Assembly: GCA_963575745.1 (NCBI GenBank)
Contig: CAUYUJ010003878.1
Coordinates: 30,001-55,000 of the forward strand
Reading direction: 5' to 3'
Origin: Prorocentrum cordatum
Taxonomy: Eukaryota > Sar > Dinophyceae > Prorocentrales > Prorocentraceae
DNA length: 25,000 nucleotides
The notes under the pieces: generated by a model
What the model was told of the DNA's origin: nothing
What the model saw: only the letters and a program-made list of their open reading frames with translations
Databases searched by the model: none
Part shown: positions 1-9,021 of the stretch, piece by piece
How positions within the stretch are numbered: the stretch's first letter is position 1
Layout of the letters: every line of letters begins with the position of its first letter
Position numbers and translations under genes: made by a program

Positions 1-300
1 TTGATCGCTTCCACAAGTCCATTGTTGATAGATGCGTGATATGTGGATTGCGTATACCGCATGCCCGTCGGCATGTGCACGTTCGTGTGCATGGCCGCGT
101 ACCGTGCGCACCTCTGTCTGTGCCTCTCTGCCGTTTCTTCTCTGCCCCGCTGCGGCCTCCCCCTTGTGGCTATCGTACGTCTGTGACTACGATGGGCCCG
201 CGGTGGCCGATAGGCGGAGTGTGACCCCAAGCATTGCCGAGTCCGACCGACATCTTGAACACAGAAGTGCGCTCTGAGCGTTTCTTCGGAGAAATCGGAA

Positions 301-420
301 GTGCACGCCACACGTCCCCCTCGGAGGAATCGGGAGTGCACGCCGAACGCTGAACAACAGCGTATAAGAGTGCACCTCACCTCGACGTGCACTTTGAACA
401 CTCTGCCGTATAGCGTGCAC
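301..420. repeat. Degenerate repeats around GTGCAC
   Basis: The palindrome GTGCAC occurs at 301, 336, 370, 387 and 415, with one more at 75. Related words such as AGTGCAC, CGCCGAACGCTGAAC and TTGAACAC recur between them. This looks like a decayed short-period tandem repeat. No function is proposed. Confidence 0.45.
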
Positions 421-602
421 CTCCAATTCCGATGTACACGCTGAACGTCACGTGCTGACCGTAGTTCTCGAGGTGCTCCCTGCCGTTCCGTGCGTGCTGG
501 CTTCGGCAGGCAGGGCGTCGAGCTCAGAGCACGTCCGTCCGTTACGCAGCGCTTGTCTCCCCGACCGCTCCGCTCGCTCCTGCACGCACCGGCCCCTGCT
601 GC

Positions 603-607
603 TTGGA
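603..607. repeat. Target site duplication TTGGA (left) of MITE copy 1
   Basis: TTGGA abuts the left terminus at 608 and is repeated exactly at 884-888, next to the right terminus. Confidence 0.8.
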
Positions 608-883
608 TCGGCGGCGGAAGTGAGAAGGAGAAGGCCTTCCCGGAAGGTTGAGGAGGGGGAGGAGGGGGAGGGGGAGGGGGAGGAGGAGGAGGGGGAGGAG
701 GAGGAGGAGGAGGAGGAGGAGGAGGAGGAGGAGGAGGCGGAAGCCCCCTGGCCTTGCGAGAAGCTTCTCAGCCTTTCCCGAAGACGCCGAAAAACTCCTC
801 AGAAGGCGCGAGGGCTTCTGAGAGGCCCCGCCGCCTTCTGAGAAGGCCTTCTCCCTCTCGCTACCCCCCTCGCTCGCCGCCGA
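608..883. mobile_element. Inverted-repeat non-autonomous element (MITE-like), copy 1
   Basis: The element is 276 bp. It begins TCGGCGGC and ends GCCGCCGA. The arms stay complementary inward through a GTGAGAAGGAGAAGGCCTTC-type block, although the left arm lacks about 12 bp present in copy 2. It is flanked by the perfect 5 bp direct repeat TTGGA at 603-607 and 884-888, which marks insertion by a transposase. The right half is nearly colinear with the copy at 7788-7987. A GGA microsatellite (about 650-737) has expanded inside it. There is no coding capacity, so it would need a transposase supplied in trans. The superfamily is not assigned; a 5 bp duplication with these ends does not match a family I can name. 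Confidence 0.85.
650..737. repeat. (GGA)n microsatellite
   Basis: An almost pure GGA/GGGGGA purine tract lies within MITE copy 1. It replaces a short GTTCGGAAGTCACCC-like segment seen in copy 2. Confidence 0.9.
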
Positions 884-1206
884 TTGGAAGGTGCGGCTGA
901 CGCCGGAGTTCCCTGGGGCTTCGGCCTTGCACACGTCACCACATCGAGTGGTCGATTCGAGCTCAGGCGCGACGGCGGAAGCTGGCGCAGCAGGGAGCGG
1001 CGTCCAGACACTGGCCCACATCGCCAGCGTGGTCCCAGAAGGGGCAGCATGCTGGCTGCATCGGAGCTCACACCACATCTCGGGCCCCCTCGCATCGAGC
1101 CCTCTCGAGCCCCCTTTTGCTGCTGCTGCTGTTTCTTCCCTCCCTTCAGCTGTTTCCGGGTAGTCTCCCTGTATAGATTGGTCCTCCCCCCATCGGCGCC
1201 AGGCCC

Positions 1207-1756
1207 TTCTTCTTCTTCTTCTTCGTCTTCTTCTTCTTATCATTATCATTATTTGTCTTAGTATTCCTTCTTTTATTATTGTTATTATCATCATTATTAT
1301 TATTTTTCTTATTCGTATTCTTCTTCTTTTTTCTTCTTCTTCTTCTTCTTTTCCTTCTTCTTCTTCCTCCTCCTCCTTCTTCTTCTTCTTCCTTCTTCTT
1401 CTCCTCCTCCTCCTGCTCCAGCTCCTCTTCCTCCTCCTTCTCCTCCTCCTCCTCCTCCCTCTCCTCCTCCTCGCTCTCCTCCTCCTCCCTCCTCCTCCTC
1501 CCTCCCTCCTCCTCCTCCTCTCCTCCTCCCTCGCTCTCCCCCTCCTCCCCTTCCTCCTCCTCCTCCTCCTCTCCTCTCCTCCTCCTCCTCTCCTCCTCCA
1601 TCTCCTCCTCCCCCCCCTCCTCGACCTCCTCCTTCTCCTCGCTCTCCTCCTCCTCCTCCTCCTCCTCCTCTTTTTCTCCTCTCGCTGCACCCGCCGCGAT
1701 TGCTTTTGCCACCCTCTCCCCATCCTCCGTCTCCCTCTCCCTCTCCCTCTCCCTTC
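1207..1756. repeat. Long pyrimidine (TTC/TCC)n tract with an ATT-rich core
   Basis: The plus strand is mostly TTC and TCC triplets for about 550 bp. An ATT/ATC-rich segment interrupts it at 1236-1312, and CTCTCC hexamers close it near 1736-1756. Polypurine-polypyrimidine DNA with mirror symmetry of this size is known to favour triplex (H-DNA) structure. The long ORFs on both strands here are translations of the repeat. Confidence 0.9.
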
Positions 1757-2062
1757 CCGCGCGCCTGACTCTCTGCGCCTCTGTGTTCGCTCTGGCCGAT
1801 CTCCGATGTCCGACGTCCGAGCTCTGCAGGGCTTTTCCGGGCCACGGCCTCGCGCGCCTTGCCCGCACGGACACCGTCACACGCGCTTCACCGCACGAGC
1901 CTGCGCGGGCGCTTCGCTCGCTCGCTCGCCATGGGCTCGCTCCTCTGCCGCCGCGGGCCTGTGCGACAGCGGCCGACTGTGCCGCCGTCCGCGCCGGGGT
2001 CCCGCAGCCTCCCGGAGCTTGGCGAGCAGCGCACGCGGCGGCCCCTCTGCGCTCCTGCCCAG

Positions 2063-2109
2063 GGCATCAAGCACAAGAAAAACGAGATCTTTCTCGACGT
2101 GGTGGAGAG
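2063..2109 (+). CDS. AP1M: Adaptor complex AP-1 mu subunit, exon (GIKHKKNEIFLDVVE)
   Basis: This 47 nt exon encodes GIKHKKNEIFLDVVE plus two bases of the next codon. That is the first strand region of the mu homology domain (MHD), where mu subunits read G-I-K-Y-x-K-N-E-x-F-L-D-V-x-E. The subunit is the medium chain of the heterotetrameric clathrin adaptor. Its MHD binds YxxPhi sorting signals on cargo at trans-Golgi and endosomal membranes. The start is set by the acceptor CCCAG before G. The end is set by GAGAG followed by GC, a GC donor in phase 2. It joins exactly to the exon at 4370, giving VVE-R-LNLLV with no gap or extra residue. The preceding exon, which would carry the conserved V-S-W-R region, is not found in 1-2062. 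Confidence 0.9.
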
Positions 2110-2507
2110 GCCTGCCGCGGGCCTGCTGCCGGCGACGAGGGCTGCACACAGTCGGCCCGCACAGCAAGGATGCGCAACCTCCCAAGACCCTTGCATCCTT
2201 GCCCCTTCGGCCCATCCTTGGCCATTTTCGCCGGCGCGCCCCGCTCGCAGAGTGTCGGCATGACCTTCCAAGGCCCCTGCATCTTCACCGTGCGTCCTGA
2301 TCATACGGGTTGGCTGCAGATGCCTCTTGGGTTTCCTGGACCGTACCCTGCTCCAGTCGCACCACGGCACCTCTCCAGAGGGCCCGCCCCCTCGACGCCC
2401 GGTGGCTCTTGGACCGTACCTCGGGCCTCCTCAGAGAAGGCAGACGTGATGGTCCGATTGCACCACCACCACCGTGGGTAGGACGGGGGAGGAGGGAGGA
2501 TTGGGAG

Positions 2508-2563
2508 GTCCTCCTCCTCCTCCTCCTCCTCCTCCTCCTCCTCCTCCTCCTCCCCTCCCTCCT
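2508..2563. repeat. (TCC)n microsatellite
   Basis: A pure TCC run lies in the mu-adaptin intron, with GC-rich sequence and C-runs (2689-2697, 2747-2761) downstream. Confidence 0.9.
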
Positions 2564-2798
2564 CCAGCTTGGCATCCTGTCGTGCGTCCTTACTCTGCGG
2601 GTCGACTGCAATTCTCCCCCTGCCGCGGGCCAGGCCCCTCGTGGGCCCCAGGAGCGGCGTGCACGGGGGGCCCCGCCGCCCCCCACCCCCCCCCTGCACG
2701 CTGGTGCCTTCGGCCCCTCCCGCCCCCCGCGCGACGGGTTCCGCCGGCCCCCCCCCCCCCCACTGGTCGTCGTCCTGTGGGCTTGGCGCGGTGGCTGT

Positions 2799-2814
2799 GG
2801 TGTTGGTCGTCGTG

Positions 2815-2847
<33 letters not shown>

Positions 2848-2850
2848 CTC
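2799..2850. repeat. (GTC)n microsatellite
   Basis: Repeated TCG/GTC triplets, nearly perfect. They give Val, Ser or Arg runs in the three plus frames and are not evidence of coding. Confidence 0.9.
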
Positions 2851-2862
2851 ATCCCTCACCCC

Positions 2863-2937
2863 CATCCCATCAGGGGGGGCCGTGAACCCTGCGACCTATC
2901 CCATCAGGGGGTGGGGGGCCTGCGAACCCTCGACCCA
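2863..2937. repeat. Two-copy tandem repeat, about 38 bp unit
   Basis: The pattern ATCCCATCAGGGGG, then GCC, GTGAACCCT or GCGAACCCT, then GACC occurs twice in a row with small indels. Confidence 0.7.
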
Positions 2938-4369
2938 GGATCACATATGCCTCCCTGGCCGAGCCAGGAGGGCGTATACACCGCTCCAGTGCCCAGAATG
3001 GGCTTGGCCAGGGACGTTGAGTATGTGTAGACCTCGTCGGACTATCTTGCGTGCTCTGTACCGTCCGCCTTTCGGCCGCAGGAGGGTCGTCTCGTCGCCA
3101 CGACTGGGCTTGGGGGCCAACGGCTGACATGTATCATGTTCGCGAGGTGTAGGAGGGTGATGCCAGATGCATGTTTTGGTCAAGTTCCCGTTGGGGTCTC
3201 ACAGCGACTCTCCGCAGCGATGCGAACAGGTCTGGGCACGAAGTGTGTGGCGCAATTATTTGGCAATTCTATGTATACGTGCCTATATATGTACAGTACA
3301 TACCTATTCACACATCTGTGAACACATCTATGTACACAACATTACAGTACACTCGAACAGCATTCCGGGCGGCCTCTCGACATACCTTACGGATTTTTTT
3401 TTCTTTTTTATTTTTTTCTGTTGTTGACTTTGGAGATATTGGTGGTCATGGTAATCCAGGCCTAGGGGGAGTGAGGATACATAGGAATTTGAGACGAGGA
3501 CGAGGAGGAAGAGGATGAGGATGAGGAGGACGGACGAGCAGGACGAGGAATGTGCATGCGGATGACGAGCGAATTCGTGTTAGCGGACACCCTGGGGTAA
3601 ATCACACTCGGACAGCGATAACGCTGATAGTGTTGGCCTCCTAAATGTTTTTTTGTTTGTTTGTATTTTGCCATTGCGAAAGCCAAGGGGACACTGATAT
3701 AATCCTTCTCGTGCTGGACTGACTTGCAGTGCTCATTTTGTGTATGCGTCCTTCTGCACGTACATATGGATGTGCTTTTGCCGAATGGTGTCTTGTGCTG
3801 CATGGAGTGCGTCAGCGTGCCTCAGGTCAAGTCGTACTTCACATTTGTATAGAAGCCCACCACAGGAATCGCCACTGCCGCCATGCTTAGCCATGCATTG
3901 TGTTTCTTGCGATGCTCGTACTTGAGCATCGAAACCATATTTGACAGACCCAGGCAACACTGCTGGCTGGATCCTCGGCAGTATGTATCGGAGGTTGATA
4001 GGACCACGCGTTGCGAAGCCGACTGGCGAATTGTCCCTTTCGTTTCTTGAGACGATGCTGCGCCCGCAGCAGTTGCGGGCCTGCGCTTGCAGGGTCTGGC
4101 CCAGGGTCGTTTTCACTGAAGGGTGTTTTGCTAAAGGGGTCCCCAGACATCCGATGCTTTGATTGTTCCAGTACGGGGTCCCCAAAAGTCCCGACCCATT
4201 CCCAGGGGCCGGTTTTTCGTCCTGTGTCGTTTTTTCACAGTCCCGGGGCCTGGCGAGGGGCCCTGGAGGGTAAATATCACCAAACACTTTCCCGTCGCGA
4301 TTTTTTCCCGATGAGAGCAGGTGAGGTTCAGTCCACCACCCCCGAAGCATCCATGCGTGCGTGAGCGAG

Positions 4370-4452
4370 GCTCAACCTGCTAGTGTCCGCCAACGGCTCC
4401 GTGCTGCGCTCCGAGATCCTGGGGGCGCTCAAGATGAAGTCGTACCTCTCAG
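4370..4452 (+). CDS. AP1M: Adaptor complex AP-1 mu subunit, exon (LNLLVSANG...SYLSG)
   Basis: This 83 nt exon contains LNLLVSANGSVLRSEILG and then ALKMKSYLS. The S-A-N-G-x-V-L-R-S-E-I block followed by K-M and L-S-G is diagnostic of the mu homology domain. It resembles AP-1 mu more than AP-2 mu, which has a different loop and no V-L-R-S-E at this point. The acceptor is GCGAG before G, phase 2, completing the Arg codon begun at 2108. The donor is CTCAG followed by GCGCCC, phase 1, leaving one G that completes Gly with the exon at 20227. The protein reads on as SYLS-G-MPELKLG. Dinoflagellate-type GC donor use is seen directly. Confidence 0.94.
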
Positions 4453-4613
4453 GCGCCCAGTAGCCGTGGCTCTCTGCGTGTACGAGTATGGCTCGTCCTC
4501 CGCCACTGTCGATTCGTTGGCTTACGCCGCGCCGCCGACCCCTTGGGGTGCTCCGTGCCTGCGGTCGTTTTCAGACCCCGAGACTTTCACAAACGGCCAC
4601 GAGATGAAAGACT

Positions 4614-4740
4614 TCGGGCGGCAAGCCAGGGGGGAAGTCAGAGTGGGCGGGCCTTCTCTCAGAAGGCTCGGAAGGCCTCCGGCCTCTCGAGAAGTTCTCG
4701 TGGCCTTACCCGACGACAGAACACAGAAGGAGCGCGCCGC
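4614..4740. mobile_element. Truncated copy 3 of the MITE-like family
   Basis: It starts TCGGGCGGCAAGCCAGGGGG and follows copy 2 (7788 onward) through CTCGGAAGG, CCGGCCT, GAGAAGTTCTC and ACGACAGAACA-like blocks. Similarity stops near AGAAGGAGCGCG, and no right terminal repeat or target duplication is found. It is read as a 3'-truncated relative. Confidence 0.65.
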
Positions 4741-4744
4741 ACCG

Positions 4745-4840
4745 GCGATGCATCGGCGATGCGGCTGGATGTGAAGCCCGATTTTCTCCACGCCGTGGGC
4801 GCCGATGCATCGCCGACGTCGCCGACGTGTCGCCGACGTA
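4745..4840. repeat. GGCGATGCATCGG inverted/direct repeat cluster
   Basis: GGCGATGCATCGG at about 4744-4756 is answered by its complement CCGATGCATCGCC at 4802-4814. CGCCGACGT-type units then repeat three times up to about 4840. GGCGATGCG recurs near 5010-5030. Confidence 0.6.
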
Positions 4841-4878
4841 TCTCAAGCGAGGAAAAACCACCCGGACCAGACAATTGG

Positions 4879-4956
4879 CGTTTACTAAACGGCCCTGGAC
4901 GTTTACTAAACAGCCCTGCCCTGTTCGATTCCTTCTTTGGGCGCGTTTACTAAACG
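4879..4956. repeat. Three CGTTTACTAAACG odd-palindromes
   Basis: CGTTTA-C-TAAACG (self-complementary except the central base) lies at 4879-4891 and 4944-4956. A variant ending in CA lies at 4900-4912. Each is followed by a (G/A)CC-like word. The site is AT-rich within GC-rich DNA. Confidence 0.75.
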
Positions 4957-5168
4957 ACCTCGCGTGTCGGGGTGGTTATTATGGGGGTTGATTTTTGACT
5001 TCTAGTATCGGCGATGCGTTGGCGATGCGGCGCGATCCTCCGAGCCCATCTGCTGGGGCTCCAGTGGGGAGGCCTCTCTGCGCGGCTCCTGGCGTCGCCA
5101 GTCTTAGCTCGGGCACGTCCCTCTACACGTTTTGTTCTCGTCCTAACTATGGCAGAACAATAACCAGA

Positions 5169-5520
5169 GGACGATTTGTTCTCGTATTCTTATACCATTT
5201 TTGATTATATTTGGAGTATTATCTTTGACTTTCGTCCAAGAGTTGCCTGCATGGGGGACATGCCCAGCCTCACGCCAGTGCCCCTGCCCAGTCGGCAGCC
5301 CCCCTCTGCCCACCCGCCAGCGGCGCACCGTGGGGGCAGGCGGTGAGAGGGGCGGGGCTGCTCAGAAGGCGGTCTGGCCAGTCCGGAAACAGGACGAATA
5401 CTCAAAAATAGTAGAAAGATAGTCGGGGGACGATTTTTCTATTATTCTTAAAACATTTTGGGGTATTTGACTATTCTTTTTTCAACAAAAAATCCGCCTG
5501 TAGGAGGACATGCCCAACCT
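5169..5520. repeat. Diverged tandem duplication of an AT-rich module
   Basis: The segments 5169-5270 and 5428-5520 share the frame GGACGATTT, TATTCTTA, CATTTT, TATTTG, a TATCTTT/TATTCTTT block and GGACATGCCCA(G/A)CCT. Many substitutions and indels separate them. The spacing is about 255 bp. Confidence 0.55.
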
Positions 5521-5770
5521 AAGAGAAGGCGGCCGGGCTTCTCAGAGTTCCTCGCGCCTTCGGATGAGCGGTCCGTGCTTCGCGGAAAAGGCTTGGGAAG
5601 CTTCTCTGACGGCCAGAGGCGTCCTGACCTGCCAGCGTTTGCCAACCCTATCGGACACTCCCGCTGGGGTTCACCTGGCTGCACACATCCTTCAACTTCT
5701 GAACTCCATCCGATGTTTCAGAAATCCTACCCGCAGGGGTGGGGCTTACATGTGGTAGCCGCCTACCCGA

Positions 5771-5821
5771 GCCTTCTGAGAAGGCCCGCCTCCTCTGCCT
5801 TCCCCCCGGGCGAGCCGCCGA
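5771..5821. mobile_element. Possible right end of a fourth MITE-like copy
   Basis: CCTTCTGAGAAGGCC, then a pyrimidine block, then CGAGCCGCCGA matches the right arm of copies 1 and 2. AGAAGGCGGCCGGGCTTCTC at about 5523 may be its body. No left terminus or target duplication was found. Confidence 0.4.
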
Positions 5822-6165
5822 ACCTGCCCACTGCGACTTGAGCGGCGGAAGAAAACGGGGTCGGCGGTGCGAGCATTGGCGCGTCAGCTGCTCGTGTGAG
5901 GCCGCGCCTAAGCGCCCTCGTTTCCACTGTGGCGTGCCTCGCTGGCGGCCCGCGTACGCCACCGCATAATGTCGCTATGTCAGCGCGCGTTCGACCCGGC
6001 TCTTCTCGTCGCTCGCCCGTGCAGCAGCCCGCCTGCCCGATCGGGCAGGGCCAGAGCCCCGAGGCGGCGGGCAGACCGAGCACGACGAGCCACCCGCCCT
6101 CGCAAGCAGGAGCCCTCTGGAGGGCCGATGGTGTGACGCGCCAACGCGGCATCCTCAAGGGCGTT

Positions 6166-6361
6166 CTGCTCCTCCTCCTTCCTCCTCCTCCTCCTCTTCC
6201 TGCCGTCCTCCTCCTCCCGTCCTCCTCCTCCCGTCCTCCTCCTCCTCCTCCTCTTCCTCCTCTTCCTCCTCCTCGCTCTCCTCTTCCTCCTCCTCGCTCT
6301 CCTCCACCTCCTCCTCGCTCTCCTCCTCCTCCTCCTCCTCCTCGCTCTCCTCCTCCTCCTC
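6166..6361. repeat. (CCT)n tract with an 18-24 bp higher-order CGCTCTCCT unit
   Basis: CCTCCT runs are punctuated by CGCTCTCCTC several times, so the microsatellite has acquired a longer internal period. Confidence 0.85.
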
Positions 6362-6600
6362 GGGTCGCCTACGGCCCCAGGGGAGACCGTGCAGCCGAGG
6401 CTCCGCCGCACGCCCCGCCTTGGGGCGGCCTCTGGGCCGACGCGCGCGCGACGCGCGCGCGCGCGCCAGTCAGCCAGCCACGTTCTGCCGAATGTTCCGG
6501 CGATGGGCTCCCCCAGGCAGCTCGGCATCCGACGGGCTGCTGGAAACGACAAGCAGCAGACGCGAACCACGGCCACACTACCAAAGATCGAAGAAAAAAC

Positions 6601-6719
6601 AACCACATAAACATGCACTTTTGGCGCTCCGCGCGGATTTCTTGGATCCGCAGGGAGGGAGGTCCAGCGCGGATCCAAGAAATCCGCGCGGAGTGCCAAA
6701 AGTTTGTCTTTATGTGGTT
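6601..6719. repeat. Fold-back inverted repeat, 51 bp arms
   Basis: The arm 6601-6651 (AACCACATAA ... GGATCCGC) is the reverse complement of 6669-6719 (GCGGATCC ... TATGTGGTT) with a few mismatches and a 17 nt loop (AGGGAGGGAGGTCCAGC-like). The central 30 bp of each arm (TTTTGG ... TTGGATCCGC) is almost perfect. It would form a hairpin in RNA or single-stranded DNA. No target duplication is evident. Confidence 0.85.
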
Positions 6720-6969
6720 TCCTCTTCTACCAGAGCAGGAAGGGTTGGGTGGAGCCGCCACTGCCGACAACAGAAACGGCGGTGCGGCGACGGTATGTTG
6801 CCACAGGGGCCGTCACACGACCACGACATTGCCAAATCCGTGGCACCAGTGATGTCATATCAGCCAGCGCTGACTCCAAATATCTAGGGGGACACGAGAA
6901 GGACGAGAGGAGTACGGGAGGAGGACGAGCGGAAGTCGGGAGCAGGACGGGAGGAGCACGGGAGGAGCA

Positions 6970-7116
6970 CCATCAGGCAAGCGCAAGCAGGCAAGCGCAG
7001 GCAAGCAGGCGCAAGCGAGCAATACAAGCAAGCAAGAGCCAGCGATCAAGTGCAAGCCAGCAAGGGCAGGCAAGAGCAAGCAAGCGAGAGCAAGCACGCA
7101 AGGGCAAGCAAGCAAG
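6970..7116. repeat. GCAAGCAAG-type minisatellite
   Basis: Irregular repeats of GCAAG, GCAGG and CAAGCGAG run for about 150 bp. A GGAGGAGCACGGGAGGAGCA repeat precedes them. Confidence 0.8.
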
Positions 7117-7183
7117 TGCCATTGGAAAAAAGGGGGGGGGGCCATTGGAAAAGGGGGGGTGCCATTGGAAAAGGGGGGGGGGT
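7117..7183. repeat. Three copies of GCCATTGGAAAAG plus a G-run
   Basis: GCCATTGGAAAA(AA) followed by 7-10 G occurs three times in tandem (starting about 7118, 7141 and 7161). Confidence 0.9.
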
Positions 7184-7307
7184 CCTAAAGACGAATTGCT
7201 TATGATGAGCTAGGACTTCTGTAGGGCAAGCCTGTTTAGAGAACTTGGTTGCACGCAGCATGTCCACCACGATCCAGCGAAGAGAAGCGTGCACATGCAA
7301 CGATCCT

Positions 7308-7332
7308 GCCCAGGCCCTTCCTGGGCCTGGGC
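7308..7332. repeat. Perfect 10 bp hairpin
   Basis: GCCCAGGCCC (7308-7317), loop TTCCT, then GGGCCTGGGC (7323-7332). The stem is fully complementary. No T-run or coding context allows a functional call. Confidence 0.7.
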
Positions 7333-7787
7333 TCGGTTCAAATGTCTTCCTGGCCGATCTGGGAGGGCGATTGTATCGATCTTGCTCACAGGATTGGCCG
7401 TGGCCAGGATCGGTGTACGTGCATAGTCATAGTTTTCTTTTTCGGTCGCACATCATGGGAGCCTTGCATATCCTCGCAATTCCGTCTTTGGCGTCGGTTC
7501 GCGTCCATTGGCGTCTGGGAGTCGATTTAGCGTCGACTAGCGTCGATTCGCAAGAGCCGACTTGATTGTATTGGAGGCTTCCATGAGTTTCCACATAACT
7601 TTTTCTTCTACGAGATGGTCCCCGTGTGAGCCAGGCTGCTGCAGCATCGAGGAGGCCATGCAGCATCGAGAAAACCATAGCTACCCGCCCCTTGCTCATC
7701 TCCGCGCGTGCCTGCCGGGCACGCGCGGCGGTGGTTCTGGCAGGGGCGCCGTGCTCGTGCAGTCGCCCGCCCAAGTAGTTCTTATCT

Positions 7788-7987
7788 TCGGCGGCGAGCG
7801 AGGGGGGAAGTGAGAAGGAGAAGTCCTTCTCAGCAGGTTCGGAAGTCACCCGGCCTTCCGAGAAGTTCTCTGAGCCTTCTCCGAAGACAAACAACAATTT
7901 CTCAGAAGGCGCGAGGGCTTCTGAGAGGTCCTACCGCCTTCTGGGAAGGCCTTGTCCTTCTCACTCCCCCCACTCGCTCGCCGCCGA
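7788..7987. mobile_element. Inverted-repeat non-autonomous element (MITE-like), copy 2
   Basis: This is a 200 bp element with termini TCGGCGGCGAGCGAG and CTCGCTCGCCGCCGA. The inverted arms run about 50 bp with few mismatches (GTGAGAAGGAGAAG against CTTGTCCTTCTCAC). It is flanked by a perfect 5 bp direct repeat TATCT (7783-7787 and 7988-7992). The interior contains several self-complementary CTTCTGAG/CTCAGAAG blocks and is shared with copy 1, so the whole unit is close to one long palindrome. There is no ORF, and an unknown transposase is needed in trans. Confidence 0.88.
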
Positions 7988-7992
7988 TATCT
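7988..7992. repeat. Target site duplication TATCT (right) of MITE copy 2
   Basis: It matches TATCT at 7783-7787, directly outside the opposite terminus. Confidence 0.8.
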
Positions 7993-8714
7993 GCAGTGGG
8001 GTTCGCCAATGTTTGATAGGGCCGGTTGGTTGGTTTTGATAGGGCCGGTAGGTTCGCAGTGTTGGCTGGAGGGTTGGTTGGCAGAACGGTTTACTTGCTG
8101 GTTTGAAGGCCGGAAGGGCTTGGAACAAGGATCGATCGCTCTGCCAAGGACTCGTTGCCTCGAGTGGGAGAATTCGTGCCTGCATTTTGTGTGATCGTGG
8201 CCTCGAAGGCGCGGGTCCATTGTTTTTTTTCAGGCGGATCCAGGTCTCGACGGCGTGGTTCTGGCAGCCTGTCGTCCTCGACCCTGTGTGGATGGCTTCT
8301 GGAGCCGCCCCCCTTCGTGCCCGGCGGAGCTGTGCCGCTCTGTGCGCAGAACCGGGGGTTGTTGATGGCACGAGCGAAAGAAGGACGTACACGTACATGA
8401 ATCCATGCCAGCCTCGAGAGTACGCACTGCGCGAATGTTCGTATCGCGCGGCCAGTCTCGCGGATCGAGGGGCCGTGTTCATGTACATAGCTGGGCGCGT
8501 ACGTCCTTTGTGGCTTCCCTAGATGTAAAACCTCAGGGTTGATGGTGCGTCCGGAATGAACTTGGCATGCTCGCTGTCCTTCTCCAGGCCGGGCAGGGCC
8601 GGGGGGCCGCCAGCCCGCGCGCCCAGCTCCCCGACAGAGGGGTTCAGGGATGCTGTGGCTTGAGGAGGGGAGGGATGTCTGGCTCGTTCGAGGGCTCGTA
8701 TTTACGAATCGATG

Positions 8715-8906
8715 TGTATATATATATATATATATATCTATATGTATATGTCTGTCTGTCTATTTGTCTGTCTATTTGTCTGTCTGTCTGTCTCTCTGTC
8801 TGTATATATGTATGTATGTATGTATGTATGCATGCATGCATGCATGCATGCATGCATGCATGCATGTACGTACGTACGTACGTACGTACGTACGTATGTA
8901 TGTATC
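8715..8906. repeat. Composite microsatellite TA / TCTG / TATG / CATG / TACG / TATG
   Basis: Successive blocks change one base of the unit at a time: TA (8715-8739), TCTG with TATT variants (8750-8803), TATG (8805-8830), CATG (8829-8866), TACG (8865-8896), TATG (8895-8906). CATG and TACG runs are self-complementary. Confidence 0.92.
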
Positions 8907-9021
8907 CGTAAGGGGTTCGCCCCATGCCGCCTGCCCCCTGTCTCGGATAATGGGAGATGCAAAAGCTAAATCATGAGGTCTGGGCGCTGCCGTGAAGCAG
9001 TGTTGGGACCTGTTTGTTTTT

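Larger units (their letters stand above)
1..2062 (+). other. 5' flanking intron of the mu-adaptin gene (inferred)
   Basis: No exon is recognised here. The segment ends in a pyrimidine-rich stretch and CCCAG immediately before the first mu-adaptin exon, so it is read as intron. It holds a GTGCAC-rich patch (301-420), one inverted-repeat element (608-883) and a 550 bp pyrimidine tract (1207-1756). The remaining 889-1206 and 1757-2062 show nothing I can support as a gene. The long ORFs here are Glu/Arg/Gly or Ser/Leu-rich translations of the simple repeats. Confidence 0.6.
2110..4369 (+). other. mu-adaptin intron, 2,260 bp, GC-AG
   Basis: The intron starts GCCTGC after exonic AG and ends GCGAG before exonic G. 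It contains TCC, poly-C and GTC repeats (2508-2850), a two-copy tandem repeat (2863-2937), a T-run and GA-rich stretch near 3400-3545, and a moderate-GC stretch (3550-4360). A 205-codon minus-strand ORF at 3733-4350 resembles nothing I know and is probably chance. Nothing else in 3140-3400 or 3550-4360 is supported as a feature. Confidence 0.85.

Noticed and set aside
542-1880. Long minus-strand ORFs rich in Arg, Glu and Gly
   Set aside because: They translate the GGA/GAA microsatellite and pyrimidine tract; all frames are open for the same reason.
3733-4350. 205-codon minus-strand ORF
   Set aside because: No recognisable domain, antisense to a mu-adaptin intron, and composition like the surrounding non-coding DNA.
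8644-8976. ORFs made of Tyr/Val/Cys/Met or His/Ala/Cys repeats
   Set aside because: Direct translation of tetranucleotide repeats.
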